In this document: positions 41,553-50,449 of the stretch, one piece after another
How the letters are laid out: each line of letters begins with the position of its first letter
Numbering within the stretch: the first letter of the stretch is position 1
NCBI GenBank assembly: GCA_965262235.1
Contig: OZ253504.1
Coordinates: 1,612,001-1,676,000 of the forward strand
Length of the DNA stretch: 64,000 nt
Source of the DNA: CATQGW01 sp965262235
Lineage (GTDB): Bacteria; Chloroflexota; Dehalococcoidia; Bin125
Direction: 5' to 3'
Notes under the pieces: model-generated
Databases searched by the model: none
What the model was told of the DNA's origin: nothing
Seen by the model: the letters and a program-made list of their open reading frames with translations, nothing else
Position numbers and translations under genes: made by a program

Positions 41553-43229
41553 ATGACCCGCTACATCTTCATCACCGGCGGCGTCATCAGCTCAGTCGGC
41601 AAAGGGATCGCCAGCGCGTCGCTGGCCAAACTGCTCGATAGCCGCGGCCTACGCGTCTCGGTCCAGAAGCTCGATCCCTACCTCAACGTCGACCCCGGCA
41701 CGATGTCCCCGTATCAGCACGGCGAAGTCTTCGTGACCGAGGACGGCTCGGAGACCGACCTCGACCTCGGCCACTACGAACGCTTCCTCGATCAGGACCT
41801 GACCGGCGCCTCGTCCGTCACGATGGGACAGATCTCAGCCCTCGTGATCGAGCGTGAGCGCAAGGGCGACTATCTCGGCGGCACGATTCAGACCGTGCCG
41901 CACGTGACCGACGCAATCAAGGAACGAGTCCGTGGGCTGGCTCGGCGATCGAACGCCGACGTGCTGATCGTGGAGGTCGGCGGCACCGTGGGCGACATCG
42001 AAGGTCAGGCCTTCCTTGAGGCGATTCGCCAGATGCGCTACGAGGAACCGCAGCACGGGACGCTCGCGATTCACGTGACGCCGCTGTTCTATCTACAGGC
42101 CACCGACGAGGTGAAGACCAAGCCGACCCAGCACTCCGTGCGCACGCTGCGCTCGATGGGCATCCAGCCCGACGTCATCCTCGCGCGCACCGACGTGCCG
42201 GTCGACGACGGCATCCGCCGGAAGGTGGCGCTCTTCTGCGACGTGCCGTTCGACGCGGTGATTCCCGTCATCACAGCGGACAGCATCTATCACGTGCCTG
42301 AGATCCTTGAGGACGCAGGCCTGACCACGCTGACGCTTGAGCGCCTCGCGTTGACGCCGCGCGAGGACACAGGACTGGAGCAGTGGCGCGAGTGGGTCAG
42401 CCGCCTGAGTCGGCGCCAACGGCGCTGCCGCGTGGCGATCGTCGGCAAATACGTCGAGCTGCGCGATTCGTACCTCTCCGTGCGCGAGGCGCTGATCCAC
42501 GCCGGCGTCGAGCGTTCCACAGAGGTAGAGATCGCCTGGGTGCAGTCGGACGAGCTGGATGACGCGAGCCAGGCAGAGATCGCTGCGCGGCTGGCCGATG
42601 TCGAGGGCGTGATCGTGCCTGGCGGCTTCGGCGAGCGGGGTATCGAGGGCGAGGTCAGCGTGGCGCGGTTCGCGCTCGAGCACGGCTTGCCCTATCTGGG
42701 CCTCTGCCGCGGGATGCAAAACATGGTGATCGGCTTCGCCCGCTCCCGACTCGGCTGGGCGACCGCAGGTACCACCGAGGCCGACGAGGACACCGACTAT
42801 CCGGTGATCGCGATGCTCGACGAGCAGCTCGCGGTCACCCACATGGGCGGCACCATGCGCCTGGGTGGCTACCCCTGCCATCTCCGCCCCGGCACGCTGG
42901 CCTGGTCGCTCTACGACGACGCGGTCGTGATCGAGCGGCACCGCCACCGCTGGGAGTTCAACCCGATCTATCGCTCGCAACTGGAGAGCGCAGGACTGAT
43001 CGCGTCGGGCGACTCGCCGGAGGGCACGCTGGTTGAGATCGCGGAGGTGCGCGACCACCCGTTCATGTTGGGCACCCAGTTTCACCCCGAGCTGCGCTCG
43101 CGGCCGGGCCGCCCACACCCGCTCTTCGTGGGCTTTATCGAGCACGTGCTACAGGCCGCCGAGGCGCCGCTGCGCGGCGCCGCAGCCACGTCCGCCGCCA
43201 GCGCGGCGCCCGCGCCCGCGGCCGAGTAG
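41553..43229 (+). CDS. pyrG: CTP synthase
   Basis: A 558-aa CTP synthase, making CTP from UTP, ATP and glutamine. The synthetase domain begins YIFITGGVISSVGKGI (P-loop) with KLDPYLNVDPGTM and HYERFLD. The class I amidotransferase domain has nucleophile Cys385 (GLCRGMQ, Arg in place of the usual Leu) and the His511/Glu513 pair in FHPELRS. The C-terminal ~20 residues are an Ala-rich tail. ATG 41553 gives the canonical N-terminus. Confidence 0.97.
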   Translation: MTRYIFITGGVISSVGKGIASASLAKLLDSRGLRVSVQKLDPYLNVDPGTMSPYQHGEVFVTEDGSETDLDLGHYERFLDQDLTGASSVTMGQISALVIERERKGDYLGGTIQTVPHVTDAIKERVRGLARRSNADVLIVEVGGTVGDIEGQAFLEAIRQMRYEEPQHGTLAIHVTPLFYLQATDEVKTKPTQHSVRTLRSMGIQPDVILARTDVPVDDGIRRKVALFCDVPFDAVIPVITADSIYHVPEILEDAGLTTLTLERLALTPREDTGLEQWREWVSRLSRRQRRCRVAIVGKYVELRDSYLSVREALIHAGVERSTEVEIAWVQSDELDDASQAEIAARLADVEGVIVPGGFGERGIEGEVSVARFALEHGLPYLGLCRGMQNMVIGFARSRLGWATAGTTEADEDTDYPVIAMLDEQLAVTHMGGTMRLGGYPCHLRPGTLAWSLYDDAVVIERHRHRWEFNPIYRSQLESAGLIASGDSPEGTLVEIAEVRDHPFMLGTQFHPELRSRPGRPHPLFVGFIEHVLQAAEAPLRGAAATSAASAAPAPAAE

Positions 43230-43246
43230 CGCCAGGCAGCCGCGCG

Positions 43247-43723
43247 GTGTCCACCGACGACGTCTTTCGCTTTCTGCTGGCTCTCGCCACGCTGGTCTAC
43301 TGCGGCGGCGTCAGCGCATTGACGCTCGCGTTGACCCGCGCCTGGCAGACCGAGGACCCGGTCGAGCGCGATGTGCTGTTCAACAGCGCCGACCGCGCGC
43401 ACACCCGGATGCTCCTGCCCGGCATCATCGCGACCGGCGTGCTGGGCGCCATCTGGGGCATCGAGTCCGATGTCGCGGACCCGATCACCACGGGCTGGCT
43501 GTTGGCGGTCGAGATTCTCTATCTGCTCGCGCTGTTCGTGCTGGTGCCCGGCATGTTCGCCGGCCTGCGGCGCGTGCGACTGCTTTCGCTACAGGCGCGT
43601 AAAACCGGCGTGGTGTCCGACGAGCTGCAGGATGCGCTGGCCGATCGCGGCCCGCTAGTCTTTGCTGTGTTGATGCTGATCCTGTTACCCGTCCAGGTCG
43701 CGCTCGTCACCCTGCAACCCTGA
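43247..43723 (+). CDS. Four-helix membrane protein, DUF2269-like
   Basis: A 158-aa protein with four predicted membrane helices (starting FRFLLALATLVYCGGVSAL, ATGVLGAIWG, LLAVEILYLLALFVLVPGMF, LVFAVLMLILLPVQVALV). Size and helix spacing resemble DUF2269 family proteins, with an Arg-rich loop after helix 3. GTG 43247 starts 17 nt after pyrG and the gene precedes transaldolase by 27 nt, so it is probably in the same transcript. Function unknown. Confidence 0.7.
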   Translation: MSTDDVFRFLLALATLVYCGGVSALTLALTRAWQTEDPVERDVLFNSADRAHTRMLLPGIIATGVLGAIWGIESDVADPITTGWLLAVEILYLLALFVLVPGMFAGLRRVRLLSLQARKTGVVSDELQDALADRGPLVFAVLMLILLPVQVALVTLQP

Positions 43724-43750
43724 TCCCGACGCCCGAGAGGACCCCGACCG

Positions 43751-44440
43751 ATGCGTATCTTTCTCGACACTGGCCACCTCGACGAGATCGAGCGGGCAGT
43801 CGCCTGGGGCGTCTGCGACGGGGTGACGACCAACCCCTCGCTGCACGCCCGGGCGGTCGCCCGCGAAGGCGACGGCGCGCTGCAATACCGCGAACGCGTT
43901 GTGCGGATCGCGGAGCTGGTCGATGGGCCGATCTCCGCCGAGTGCGTCTCCCGGACCGAGGACGAGTTGGTCGCCGAAGCGATCGAACTGGCCTCCTGGC
44001 ATGAGCAGGTGGTGGTGAAGATTCCGATCGACGCCGCCGGGCTGGGCGCGATTCACCGCGTCAGCGAGCGCGGGATCCAGGTCAACACGACGCTGATCTT
44101 CTCGCTCAATCAGGCGCTGCTGGCGGCCCGCGCGGGCGCGGCTTTCGTCAGCCCGTTCGTCGGACGACTCGACGACATCGGCCAGGACGGCGTCGAGCTG
44201 GTCAAGGACGTGGTCACGGTGCTCGACCAGTACCACCTGCCGACCCAGGTGATCGCCGCCTCGCTGCGCGGTCCGCAGCATGTCGCGCGCTGCGCGCTCG
44301 CGGGCGCGCATATCGCGACGCTGCCCTTCAGCGTGATCGAGCAGATGCTCAAGCACCCGCTGACCGACAAGGGGATCGACGCCTTCCTGGCCGACTGGCG
44401 GTCGGCCCAGGCGCAGCTCAGCGCGACGCCCGTGAGCTAG
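43751..44440 (+). CDS. Transaldolase-like (FSA/TalC type)
   Basis: A 229-aa protein of the small transaldolase/fructose-6-phosphate aldolase group: FLDTGHLDEIERAV, CDGVTTNPSLHAR, the Schiff-base Lys90 in VVVKIPI, VNTTLIFSLNQALLAARAGAAFVSPFVGRLDD and the C-terminal TDKGIDAFLADW. It would exchange dihydroxyacetone units in the pentose phosphate pathway or cleave fructose 6-phosphate. GAGAGGA precedes ATG 43751. Confidence 0.93.
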   Translation: MRIFLDTGHLDEIERAVAWGVCDGVTTNPSLHARAVAREGDGALQYRERVVRIAELVDGPISAECVSRTEDELVAEAIELASWHEQVVVKIPIDAAGLGAIHRVSERGIQVNTTLIFSLNQALLAARAGAAFVSPFVGRLDDIGQDGVELVKDVVTVLDQYHLPTQVIAASLRGPQHVARCALAGAHIATLPFSVIEQMLKHPLTDKGIDAFLADWRSAQAQLSATPVS

Positions 44441-44636
44441 CGGTGAGCTAGCGATCTGTGACCCGTGTCGCGCGGGCGCTTGCAGGCAAGCGCGCGAGTC
44501 GCATACGATCAGTCTCGCAACTTCGTTCCGCGGGCCGCTCCGTCTCACCGTTGAGCATTGACCGCATCAGTTTTCGGCCGTGCGCTCGCGCGTCGCCCTT
44601 CCACGCAGCACGCAGCGACGGCAATCAGAGGCAGCC

Positions 44637-45914
44637 GTGACGACCCTAACCATCACCGATCTCGAGTCCCATACGCGCGATGAGCTGCTCGTGCGCGCCC
44701 GCGAACTGGAGGTTCGCGGGCTCACCGGCCTGAAGAAGCAGGACATCATCCTGCGCATCCTGCAGGCCGAGAGCGAGGCCGAGGGCAACGTGCTCTCGGG
44801 CGGCGTGCTGGAAGTCGTCGACGACAGCTACGGCTTCCTGCGCGGCGAATCGCTGCTGCCCGCGCCGACCGATGTCTACGTCTCGCAGGCGCACGTGCGC
44901 GGCCACGATCTGCGCAGCGGCGACTACGTGATTGGCCCGGTCCGCCCGCCCAAGAGCGGGGAGAAGTACTACGGCCTGCAGGACGCGGTGCTGGTCAACG
45001 GCGCCGAGCCCGAGCTGGCCAAGCAGCGGCCCCATTTCGAGACGCTCACCGCCGTCTTCCCGCACCAGCGATTCACGATCGAGAGCGAAGATCCGACCGA
45101 GCTTTCGGGCCGCGTGATCGACCTCGTCGCGCCGATGGGCCGCGGGCAGCGCGGGCTGATCGTCTCGCCGCCCAAGGCCGGCAAGACCATGCTGCTGCAG
45201 GCGATCGCCAACGGCATCGCCACCAACCACCCCGACGTCCACCTGATGGTCGTGCTGATCGGCGAGCGCCCCGAGGAAGTCACCGAGATGCGCCGCACGG
45301 TGCGCGGCGAAGTGGTCGCCTCGACCTTCGACGAGCCGGTCGAAGATCACACGCGCTGCGCCGAGCTGGGCCTGGAGCGCGCCAAGCGGCTGATGGAGAT
45401 GGGCCGCGACGTGGTGATCCTGCTCGACTCGATCACGCGGCTGACGCGCGCTTACAACCTCGAAATGCCCTCGACCGGTCGCACCCTCTCGGGTGGCATC
45501 GACCCCATCGCGCTCTACCCGCCGAAGCGCTTCTTCGGCTCGGCGCGCAAGGCCGAAGAGGGCGGCAGCCTGACGATCATCGCGACCTGCCTGGTCGACA
45601 CCGGCAGCCGGCTCGACGACGTGGTCTTCGAGGAGTTCAAGGGCACCGGCAACTGGGAGGTGCGGCTCGACCGCAAGCTCTCCGAGCGGCGCATCTACCC
45701 GTCGATCGACATCGCCGCGAGCAGCACGCGCCGTGAGGAGCTGCTGCTCTCGGGCGAGGAGCTGCAGCGCATGTGGCTGCTGCGCCGCATGATGTCGGTG
45801 CTGGCCGGCTCCGGCGGCAACAGCACCGAGCCGACCGAGCGGCTGCTCGACCGTCTGGCCCGGACCAAGACCAACATCGAGTTCCTCGAGAACCTGACCA
45901 GCGCCGAAGCCTGA
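44637..45914 (+). CDS. rho: Transcription termination factor Rho
   Basis: A 425-aa Rho, the hexameric RNA-dependent ATPase ending factor-dependent transcription. The N-terminal Rho_N helix-extended domain (LESHTRDELLVRARELEV) precedes the RNA-binding fold (GVLEVVDDSYGFLRG) and the RecA-like ATPase with PPKAGKT (Lys183-Thr184) and DVVILLDSITRLTRAYN. GTG 44637 has AGAGG 6 nt before it. Its presence fits the many hairpins without T-runs in this window. It follows transaldolase by about 200 nt. Confidence 0.96.
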   Translation: MTTLTITDLESHTRDELLVRARELEVRGLTGLKKQDIILRILQAESEAEGNVLSGGVLEVVDDSYGFLRGESLLPAPTDVYVSQAHVRGHDLRSGDYVIGPVRPPKSGEKYYGLQDAVLVNGAEPELAKQRPHFETLTAVFPHQRFTIESEDPTELSGRVIDLVAPMGRGQRGLIVSPPKAGKTMLLQAIANGIATNHPDVHLMVVLIGERPEEVTEMRRTVRGEVVASTFDEPVEDHTRCAELGLERAKRLMEMGRDVVILLDSITRLTRAYNLEMPSTGRTLSGGIDPIALYPPKRFFGSARKAEEGGSLTIIATCLVDTGSRLDDVVFEEFKGTGNWEVRLDRKLSERRIYPSIDIAASSTRREELLLSGEELQRMWLLRRMMSVLAGSGGNSTEPTERLLDRLARTKTNIEFLENLTSAEA

Positions 45915-45965
45915 TCCCGTTCACTAGGATCCAGGCCCCAACCCCGTTGCGCATGGAGGTGAACG

Positions 45966-46898
45966 ATGGCCACGATCGAAACCGTGCTCGGACCGATCGA
46001 CAGCGCTGAGCTCGGCTTCACGCTGAGCCACGAGCACGTCGCGATGCAGCCGGCGGTCGTCACGACGCACTATCCGTGGCTCGTCGACCGCGAGGCGATC
46101 AAGGCCCGATCGATCCGCGAACTGACGGAGGCGAAGGCCGGCGGGGTCGATTCGCTGATCGAGCTGAGCACGCCCGACCTGCAGCGCGATGTGCAGCTGA
46201 TGGCCGAGGTCTCGGCAGCCAGCGGCGTCAACGTCATCTGCGCGACCGGCCTGTGGCGCGACATCCCGCGCTGGTTCTGGAACAAGGATCCCGACGAGAT
46301 CGCCGACGTGTTCGTCCGCGAGGTCGAGCTTGGGATCGGCGATACGGGGATCAAGCCGGGCGCGATCAAAGTCGCCAACGACGCGGAGGGCGTGACGCCG
46401 GAGGCCGAGTTGGTGCTGCGCGCCGCGGTGCGCACGCTCAAGCGAACCGGCTGCCCGATCAGCACGCACCACTGGGCGCCGCTCGAGGTGGGGCGTCGGC
46501 AGGTGGAGATCTTCCAGGAGGAAGACGCGCCGATGGACCGCATCTGCGTGGGCCACTCGGCCGACTCGATCGACGCGGACTACCTCGAGGACCTGCTCAA
46601 GACAGGCGTCTATCTCTCGATGGATCGCTATCCCGGCCCGCCCGACGGGCGCGGCCGGCCCAACTGGGTGGCGCGCAACGCGACCGTCGAGGAGCTGATC
46701 AGGCGCGGCTGGGCGGAGAAGATCATGCTCGGCCACGACTATGCGCCGGGTCTGCACAATCAGCAGTCGCCGACGACCTACCTCTTCCTGACGACTGTGG
46801 CGCTGCCGGCGATGATCGGCGATGGCGTGCCCGAGGAGACGGTGGATTTGATGATGCGCGACGTGCCGCGCCGCTTCCTGACGGGCGAAGCGAGCTGA
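45966..46898 (+). CDS. Phosphotriesterase-family amidohydrolase
   Basis: A 310-aa member of the phosphotriesterase/PLL family (amidohydrolase superfamily). All metal ligands are in place: His22-x-His24 (SHEHV), candidate carboxylated Lys135 (GAIKVAND), His168 (STHHW), His197 (GHSAD) and Asp258 (GHDYAP). Members hydrolyse lactones, organophosphates or act as resistance proteins; the substrate here is unknown. Its TGA overlaps the ATG of the MmcQ-like gene (TGATG). Confidence 0.93.
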   Translation: MATIETVLGPIDSAELGFTLSHEHVAMQPAVVTTHYPWLVDREAIKARSIRELTEAKAGGVDSLIELSTPDLQRDVQLMAEVSAASGVNVICATGLWRDIPRWFWNKDPDEIADVFVREVELGIGDTGIKPGAIKVANDAEGVTPEAELVLRAAVRTLKRTGCPISTHHWAPLEVGRRQVEIFQEEDAPMDRICVGHSADSIDADYLEDLLKTGVYLSMDRYPGPPDGRGRPNWVARNATVEELIRRGWAEKIMLGHDYAPGLHNQQSPTTYLFLTTVALPAMIGDGVPEETVDLMMRDVPRRFLTGEAS

Positions 46899-47260
46899 TG
46901 GATCGTGAGCAGGTCGAGGCGCTGTGCGAATCGCTGCCCGGCGCGTGGCCTGACACGCCCTGGGAAGACGACCTCGTCTATAAGCTCGGGCCGACCGCGA
47001 AGGGCAAGATCTTCTGCTTTCTCGGCGGCGGGACGACGGAGCAGAGTGGGATCAGCATCAAAGTCGACCCGGCGCTCGTGCCGCTGCTGCATGGGAAGTA
47101 CGAGTCGGTCAGCAGCCCGTCCTATCTGAGCAAGCAGCACTGGATCGCCGTTCAGCTCAACGGCGACATGCCCGACGACGAGCTGGAAGAGCTGATCGAG
47201 GACTCGCATCAGCTGGTGGTTAGGACGCTTCCGAAGAAGTATCGGCCGACGCCGGAGTAG
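46898..47260 (+). CDS. MmcQ/YjbR family protein
   Basis: A 120-aa MmcQ/YjbR (DUF419, CyaY-like fold) protein: EQVEALCESLPGAWPDTPW at the start, KIFCFLGG, SIKVDPALVPLLHG and DSHQLVVRTLPKKYR. These are presumed DNA- or metal-binding proteins of unknown role. Start overlaps the phosphotriesterase stop by one base. Confidence 0.88.
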   Translation: MDREQVEALCESLPGAWPDTPWEDDLVYKLGPTAKGKIFCFLGGGTTEQSGISIKVDPALVPLLHGKYESVSSPSYLSKQHWIAVQLNGDMPDDELEELIEDSHQLVVRTLPKKYRPTPE

Positions 47261-47310
47261 CCCTGCGCCCTCCGATGTTCCCCTGTTCAAGCCAGGGGCC
47301 GGCTCTGCGC

Positions 47311-47496
47311 AGGCAGGAATCCAGGCGAGCTGGGAGGTTTCGAGAGGGCTCGGCTGTTCGACGGCGCTGGCTCGCCCAATGGGCGCCCTTGGATGGCTCG
47401 GAGGGCCGTCGAGCGGGCAGAGACGCATGGGTGTTGGGTGGTCGCCTGGATTCCTGCCTACGCAGGAATGACGGAGGGAGTGCGGAATGACGGAGG
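47311..47496. repeat. Dispersed repeat / MITE-like element
   Basis: Arms of 18 bp (47311-47328 and 47442-47459) are perfect inverted repeats flanking about 110 bp, followed by a 13-bp word (GGAATGACGGAGG) at 47465-47477 and again at 47484-47496. The GGATTCCTGCCT...CAGGAATGACGG pattern belongs to a widespread bacterial dispersed repeat whose chance translation gives SFLRRQESR-type peptides. It lies between convergent genes. Confidence 0.8.
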
Positions 47497-47505
47497 ACGG
47501 GGGGG

Positions 47506-49413
47506 CTAGGGCTCGCTGACGATGGGTAGGTCAATTCGGCTGGGGTGGCTGGCGTCGTGCCAGATTTTTGTTCTTGCTACCTGGGTGTGGGTGTGTTGGC
47601 CGATTGGTTCGCCAGTGTTGGGGTTGATGTCGAAGCGGGGGTAGTTGGAGCTGCTGATCTCGACGCCGATGCGGTGCCCCTCGGCGAACCGATTGCTGGT
47701 GGGATAGAGCTCGATGGGGACTTCGACGACCTCGCCGGGACGGACCAGCTCCTCGCGCTCTGCGCCGCGCCGGAAGCGGAGGCGCTTGATGCTGTCGCTG
47801 AGGCGCAGGGCGTAGCCCTCGGGATAGTCGGCGCTGGGCGGGTAGCAGTCGAGCAGGATCGCGGTGACATCGGTGTCGCGCGCATCGGTCGAGACCCAGA
47901 GCGTGACGGTGACCGGGCCGGTGACTTCCAGGTCGGCGTCGAGCGGGGCGGTGCGGAACGAGCGCACGTCGCTGCGGGCGGCGGTCGGGAGCCAGGGCGG
48001 CTCTGCGCCCATCACGTCGGGGCGCTCGCGCTGGTCTGCGCCGCCGGGCTGGATCAGCTCGCGGGATCGCATCGTGGGCGGCCAGATGCCGTCTTTGAGG
48101 CCGGGGTCGGGCGGCGCGTACTCGCGCAGCGAGGAGACGTTGGCCGAGATCGAGGGCACCGGCCGGCGAGGGTCGAAGTCGTACTGCGAGGCGGCGGCGC
48201 CGGCTGCGGCCTTGGCCGGCTGGAGCGAACCGTCGGCGTGCAGGTACCAGCTGCGCGTCTCGGCGCGGGCCGGCGGCCACTCCTGCTCGTCGCGCCACGC
48301 GCCGCCGTGGTCCATGCGGCCGGAGGCGATCCGCCGACCGCTGCCGCCGCCCATCACGAAGATGCGCGCCGGGGCGACGTCGTCCCAGCCGGAGCGCAGT
48401 CCCTTGAGCACGTGGTCGAAGAACTGGAGCCGCAGGTGCGGGACGCTCTCGGCGAGGTTGCCGCTGGTCGGCGCGGTGGGGCCGAAGTCGGCGTCGCCCG
48501 ACCAGGTGCGGTCGAGCGGTGCGTCGCCGTGCGTCCAGGGACCCATCAACAGGTACTGCGGCGACGCCTTGGCGGCGCTGAACGCGGCGAAGGACTCGGT
48601 GGTGGCGCGCGTGTAGGAGTCGTACCAGCCGCCGCTGTAGACCGTCGGCACGTCGGCGGTCTGGTCGATGAAGCGCTCGAAGTTCATGCTCGGGAGCTGC
48701 CAGAGCGAGTCCTGCTCGGTCGGCTGGGTGAGCAGGTCAATGGCCCAGCGTTCGTAACCCTTGGTCAGCGCGAGGGGCGTGTCGCCGGGACGCCAGGGCA
48801 GGCGGGCGAGCCAGGCGCGCAGGTCGACGGCGGCGCGGTCGAGAGCCTCGTAGAGGACCGGGTCGGCCTCGGCTTCGGGCGAGACGGGGGCGTTCCAGAA
48901 TGCCCAGGCGAGCCAGCGCAGCTCGAGCGCGCCGCCCTGCCGCAGCGAGGAGCTGAGCCCGTTGAACGCGCCCTGGTTGACCCACATCGCCGCGAGGTGG
49001 GGCGGGTTCTGGGTGGCGGCGGCGGACTGCACCCAAGCGAGGTAGGAGGTGCCGACCATGCCGACCTGGCCGTCGCACCAGGGCTGCTCGGCAAGCCATT
49101 CGACGGTGTCGTAGCCGTCTTCGGCTTCGTTCTTGAGCAGATAGAAGTCGCCTTCGGAGGCGAAGCGGCCGCGTACATCCTGAATCACGCGGGCGTAGCC
49201 GCGGCGGGCCCACCATTCGCCGTCGAGGATGACCGCCTTGGGGCCCTTGTCATACGGCGTGCGGGTCAGGATCGTGGGGAAGGCGATGTCGATCGGCGTG
49301 CCGTCACGCGCGGGCAGGTAGACATCGGTCGCGAGGCGGACGCCGTCACGCATGGGCACGGCGCGGTTGCGCTGGATCACGACGTCATATTCGGGCTGAG
49401 AGTGCTCGGTCAT
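47506..49413 (-). CDS. CocE/NonD family hydrolase (X-Pro dipeptidyl-peptidase-like)
   Basis: A 635-aa CocE/NonD hydrolase with an N-terminal alpha/beta-hydrolase domain (MRDGVRLATDVYLP, RTPYDKG, VIQDVRGRFASEGDF, nucleophile elbow GTSYLAW) and a C-terminal jelly-roll domain (PLDADLEVTGPVTVTLWVSTDARDTDV, PTSNRFAEGHRIGVEISSSNYPRFD). The family includes cocaine esterase, glutaryl-7-ACA acylases and X-Pro peptidases; specificity is not predictable. GAGGAG precedes ATG 49413. Confidence 0.93.
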   Translation of the reverse strand: MTEHSQPEYDVVIQRNRAVPMRDGVRLATDVYLPARDGTPIDIAFPTILTRTPYDKGPKAVILDGEWWARRGYARVIQDVRGRFASEGDFYLLKNEAEDGYDTVEWLAEQPWCDGQVGMVGTSYLAWVQSAAATQNPPHLAAMWVNQGAFNGLSSSLRQGGALELRWLAWAFWNAPVSPEAEADPVLYEALDRAAVDLRAWLARLPWRPGDTPLALTKGYERWAIDLLTQPTEQDSLWQLPSMNFERFIDQTADVPTVYSGGWYDSYTRATTESFAAFSAAKASPQYLLMGPWTHGDAPLDRTWSGDADFGPTAPTSGNLAESVPHLRLQFFDHVLKGLRSGWDDVAPARIFVMGGGSGRRIASGRMDHGGAWRDEQEWPPARAETRSWYLHADGSLQPAKAAAGAAASQYDFDPRRPVPSISANVSSLREYAPPDPGLKDGIWPPTMRSRELIQPGGADQRERPDVMGAEPPWLPTAARSDVRSFRTAPLDADLEVTGPVTVTLWVSTDARDTDVTAILLDCYPPSADYPEGYALRLSDSIKRLRFRRGAEREELVRPGEVVEVPIELYPTSNRFAEGHRIGVEISSSNYPRFDINPNTGEPIGQHTHTQVARTKIWHDASHPSRIDLPIVSEP

Positions 49414-49759
49414 TGAGGGCTCCTCACGGCGACAAGGGTAGGAGCGGATGCGGAGGGTCGGGCGCGTGGGTGATCAGTCGGCCAGGAAATTCGCCTGTTC
49501 GGCCCGCGTGAGCTGCCGCTCGTATCTGGTCGGGGGCCTCGAAAGCGATCAGTTTTGATCGGTTTTGTTTGGTCCTGATCAGTCCTGATCAGTCTTGATC
49601 GGGGTGATCGGCGTGATTGGGCGTGCGGGCCGGTGTGGCGGCGGGTCGCTTGTGGGGCGCTGTGGGGACCTGGAGTCAAAGCACTCATGTTCGGATTGGA
49701 CATGAGATTGCGTCAGCTGTCAAGTGGGGGGAGCGGGGAGCGACGGGGACGCCGGGGGG
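49414..49759. other. 346-bp non-coding region with a 10-bp-phased GATC array
   Basis: Between the CocE start and the end of the MBL-like gene no gene is supported. From 49547 to 49609, GATC sites start at 49547, 49557, 49577, 49587, 49597 and 49606 (position 49567 is degenerate), i.e. about one per helical turn; another is at 49472. The tract is T-rich for this genome. It may also hold the CocE promoter. Confidence 0.7.
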
Positions 49760-50410
49760 CTAGGCGCCGCGGGCGAGGAGGGGTTGGACGGTGGGGGTGG
49801 CGGGGAGGTTGCCGGCGGTGACGTTGAGGTGGTTGTCGGTGGGCGGCTCGACCTCGACGCCCATGGCGCGGAGGAACGGACCGAGCCCGTCGAGGCCCGT
49901 CTGCGGGGCGCTGTCGCCCTCGGGCTGGTAGAGCATCGGAATGATCAGCGGGGCGGCGATGACGCTGGCGAGCTTGGCCGCCAGCTCGGGCCCGATGTGT
50001 TCGCCGCCGCCGACGGGCAGCAGGCAGACGCTGGCGCGCTGCAGCTCCTCGAGCGCGGCCGGCGAGGGCATTTCGCGGACGTCGCCGAGGTGGGCCACGA
50101 TCACGTCGTCGATGGTGATCACGAAGGCGATGTTGCGGCGTCCGTCGGGACCGGGCGTTTCGACGCCGGTCGCGAGCACGCGCTTGACCTCGTATTCGCC
50201 GGGAGCGTTGAGCGGGCGATGCAGGCCCGAGGGCTCGATCTGGACGCCATCAACCCAGGAGTGCTCGCTCCGTTGGTTGGAGACGGTGACGATGTCAGCG
50301 TTGGGGCGATTGAGCCGAAAGCCGCTCTCGGCGGGACAGGGATCGGTGACGACCGAGGCCTCGCGGCCGCGCAGGCGGAAGGCCGCGTGCCCGTACCAGG
50401 CGATGTCCAT
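49760..50410 (-). CDS. Metallo-beta-lactamase-like protein (Lactamase_B_3 type)
   Basis: A 216-aa protein of the UlaG-like/Lactamase_B_3 branch: IAWYGHAAFRLRG, VVTDPCP, ADIVTVSNQRSEHS in place of the usual VLxSHxHxDH, APGEYEV, VIAHLGDV and LLPVGGGEHIGPELAA. The canonical HxHxDH metal motif is not present (SNQRSEHSW), so catalysis may be altered or lost. Homologues of this shortened type are common in Chloroflexota. Substrate unknown. Confidence 0.82.
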   Translation of the reverse strand: MDIAWYGHAAFRLRGREASVVTDPCPAESGFRLNRPNADIVTVSNQRSEHSWVDGVQIEPSGLHRPLNAPGEYEVKRVLATGVETPGPDGRRNIAFVITIDDVIVAHLGDVREMPSPAALEELQRASVCLLPVGGGEHIGPELAAKLASVIAAPLIIPMLYQPEGDSAPQTGLDGLGPFLRAMGVEVEPPTDNHLNVTAGNLPATPTVQPLLARGA

Positions 50411-50449
50411 GCGTTGGCTGCCTCCCGAATCGACTGTACGGGTTGTCGG

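Noticed and set aside
47220..47534. 104-aa minus-strand frame with SFLRRQESR
   Set aside because: It is the chance translation of the dispersed repeat at 47311-47496.
47545..49416. 623-aa plus-strand open frame opposite CocE
   Set aside because: High-GC antisense shadow of the well-supported CocE hydrolase; no recognisable motifs.
49547..49609. CRISPR array
   Set aside because: The 10-bp period has no spacers of CRISPR length, and no cas gene is present.
49760..50410. Active lactonase like the first gene
   Set aside because: The HxHxDH motif is missing, so only the fold is claimed.
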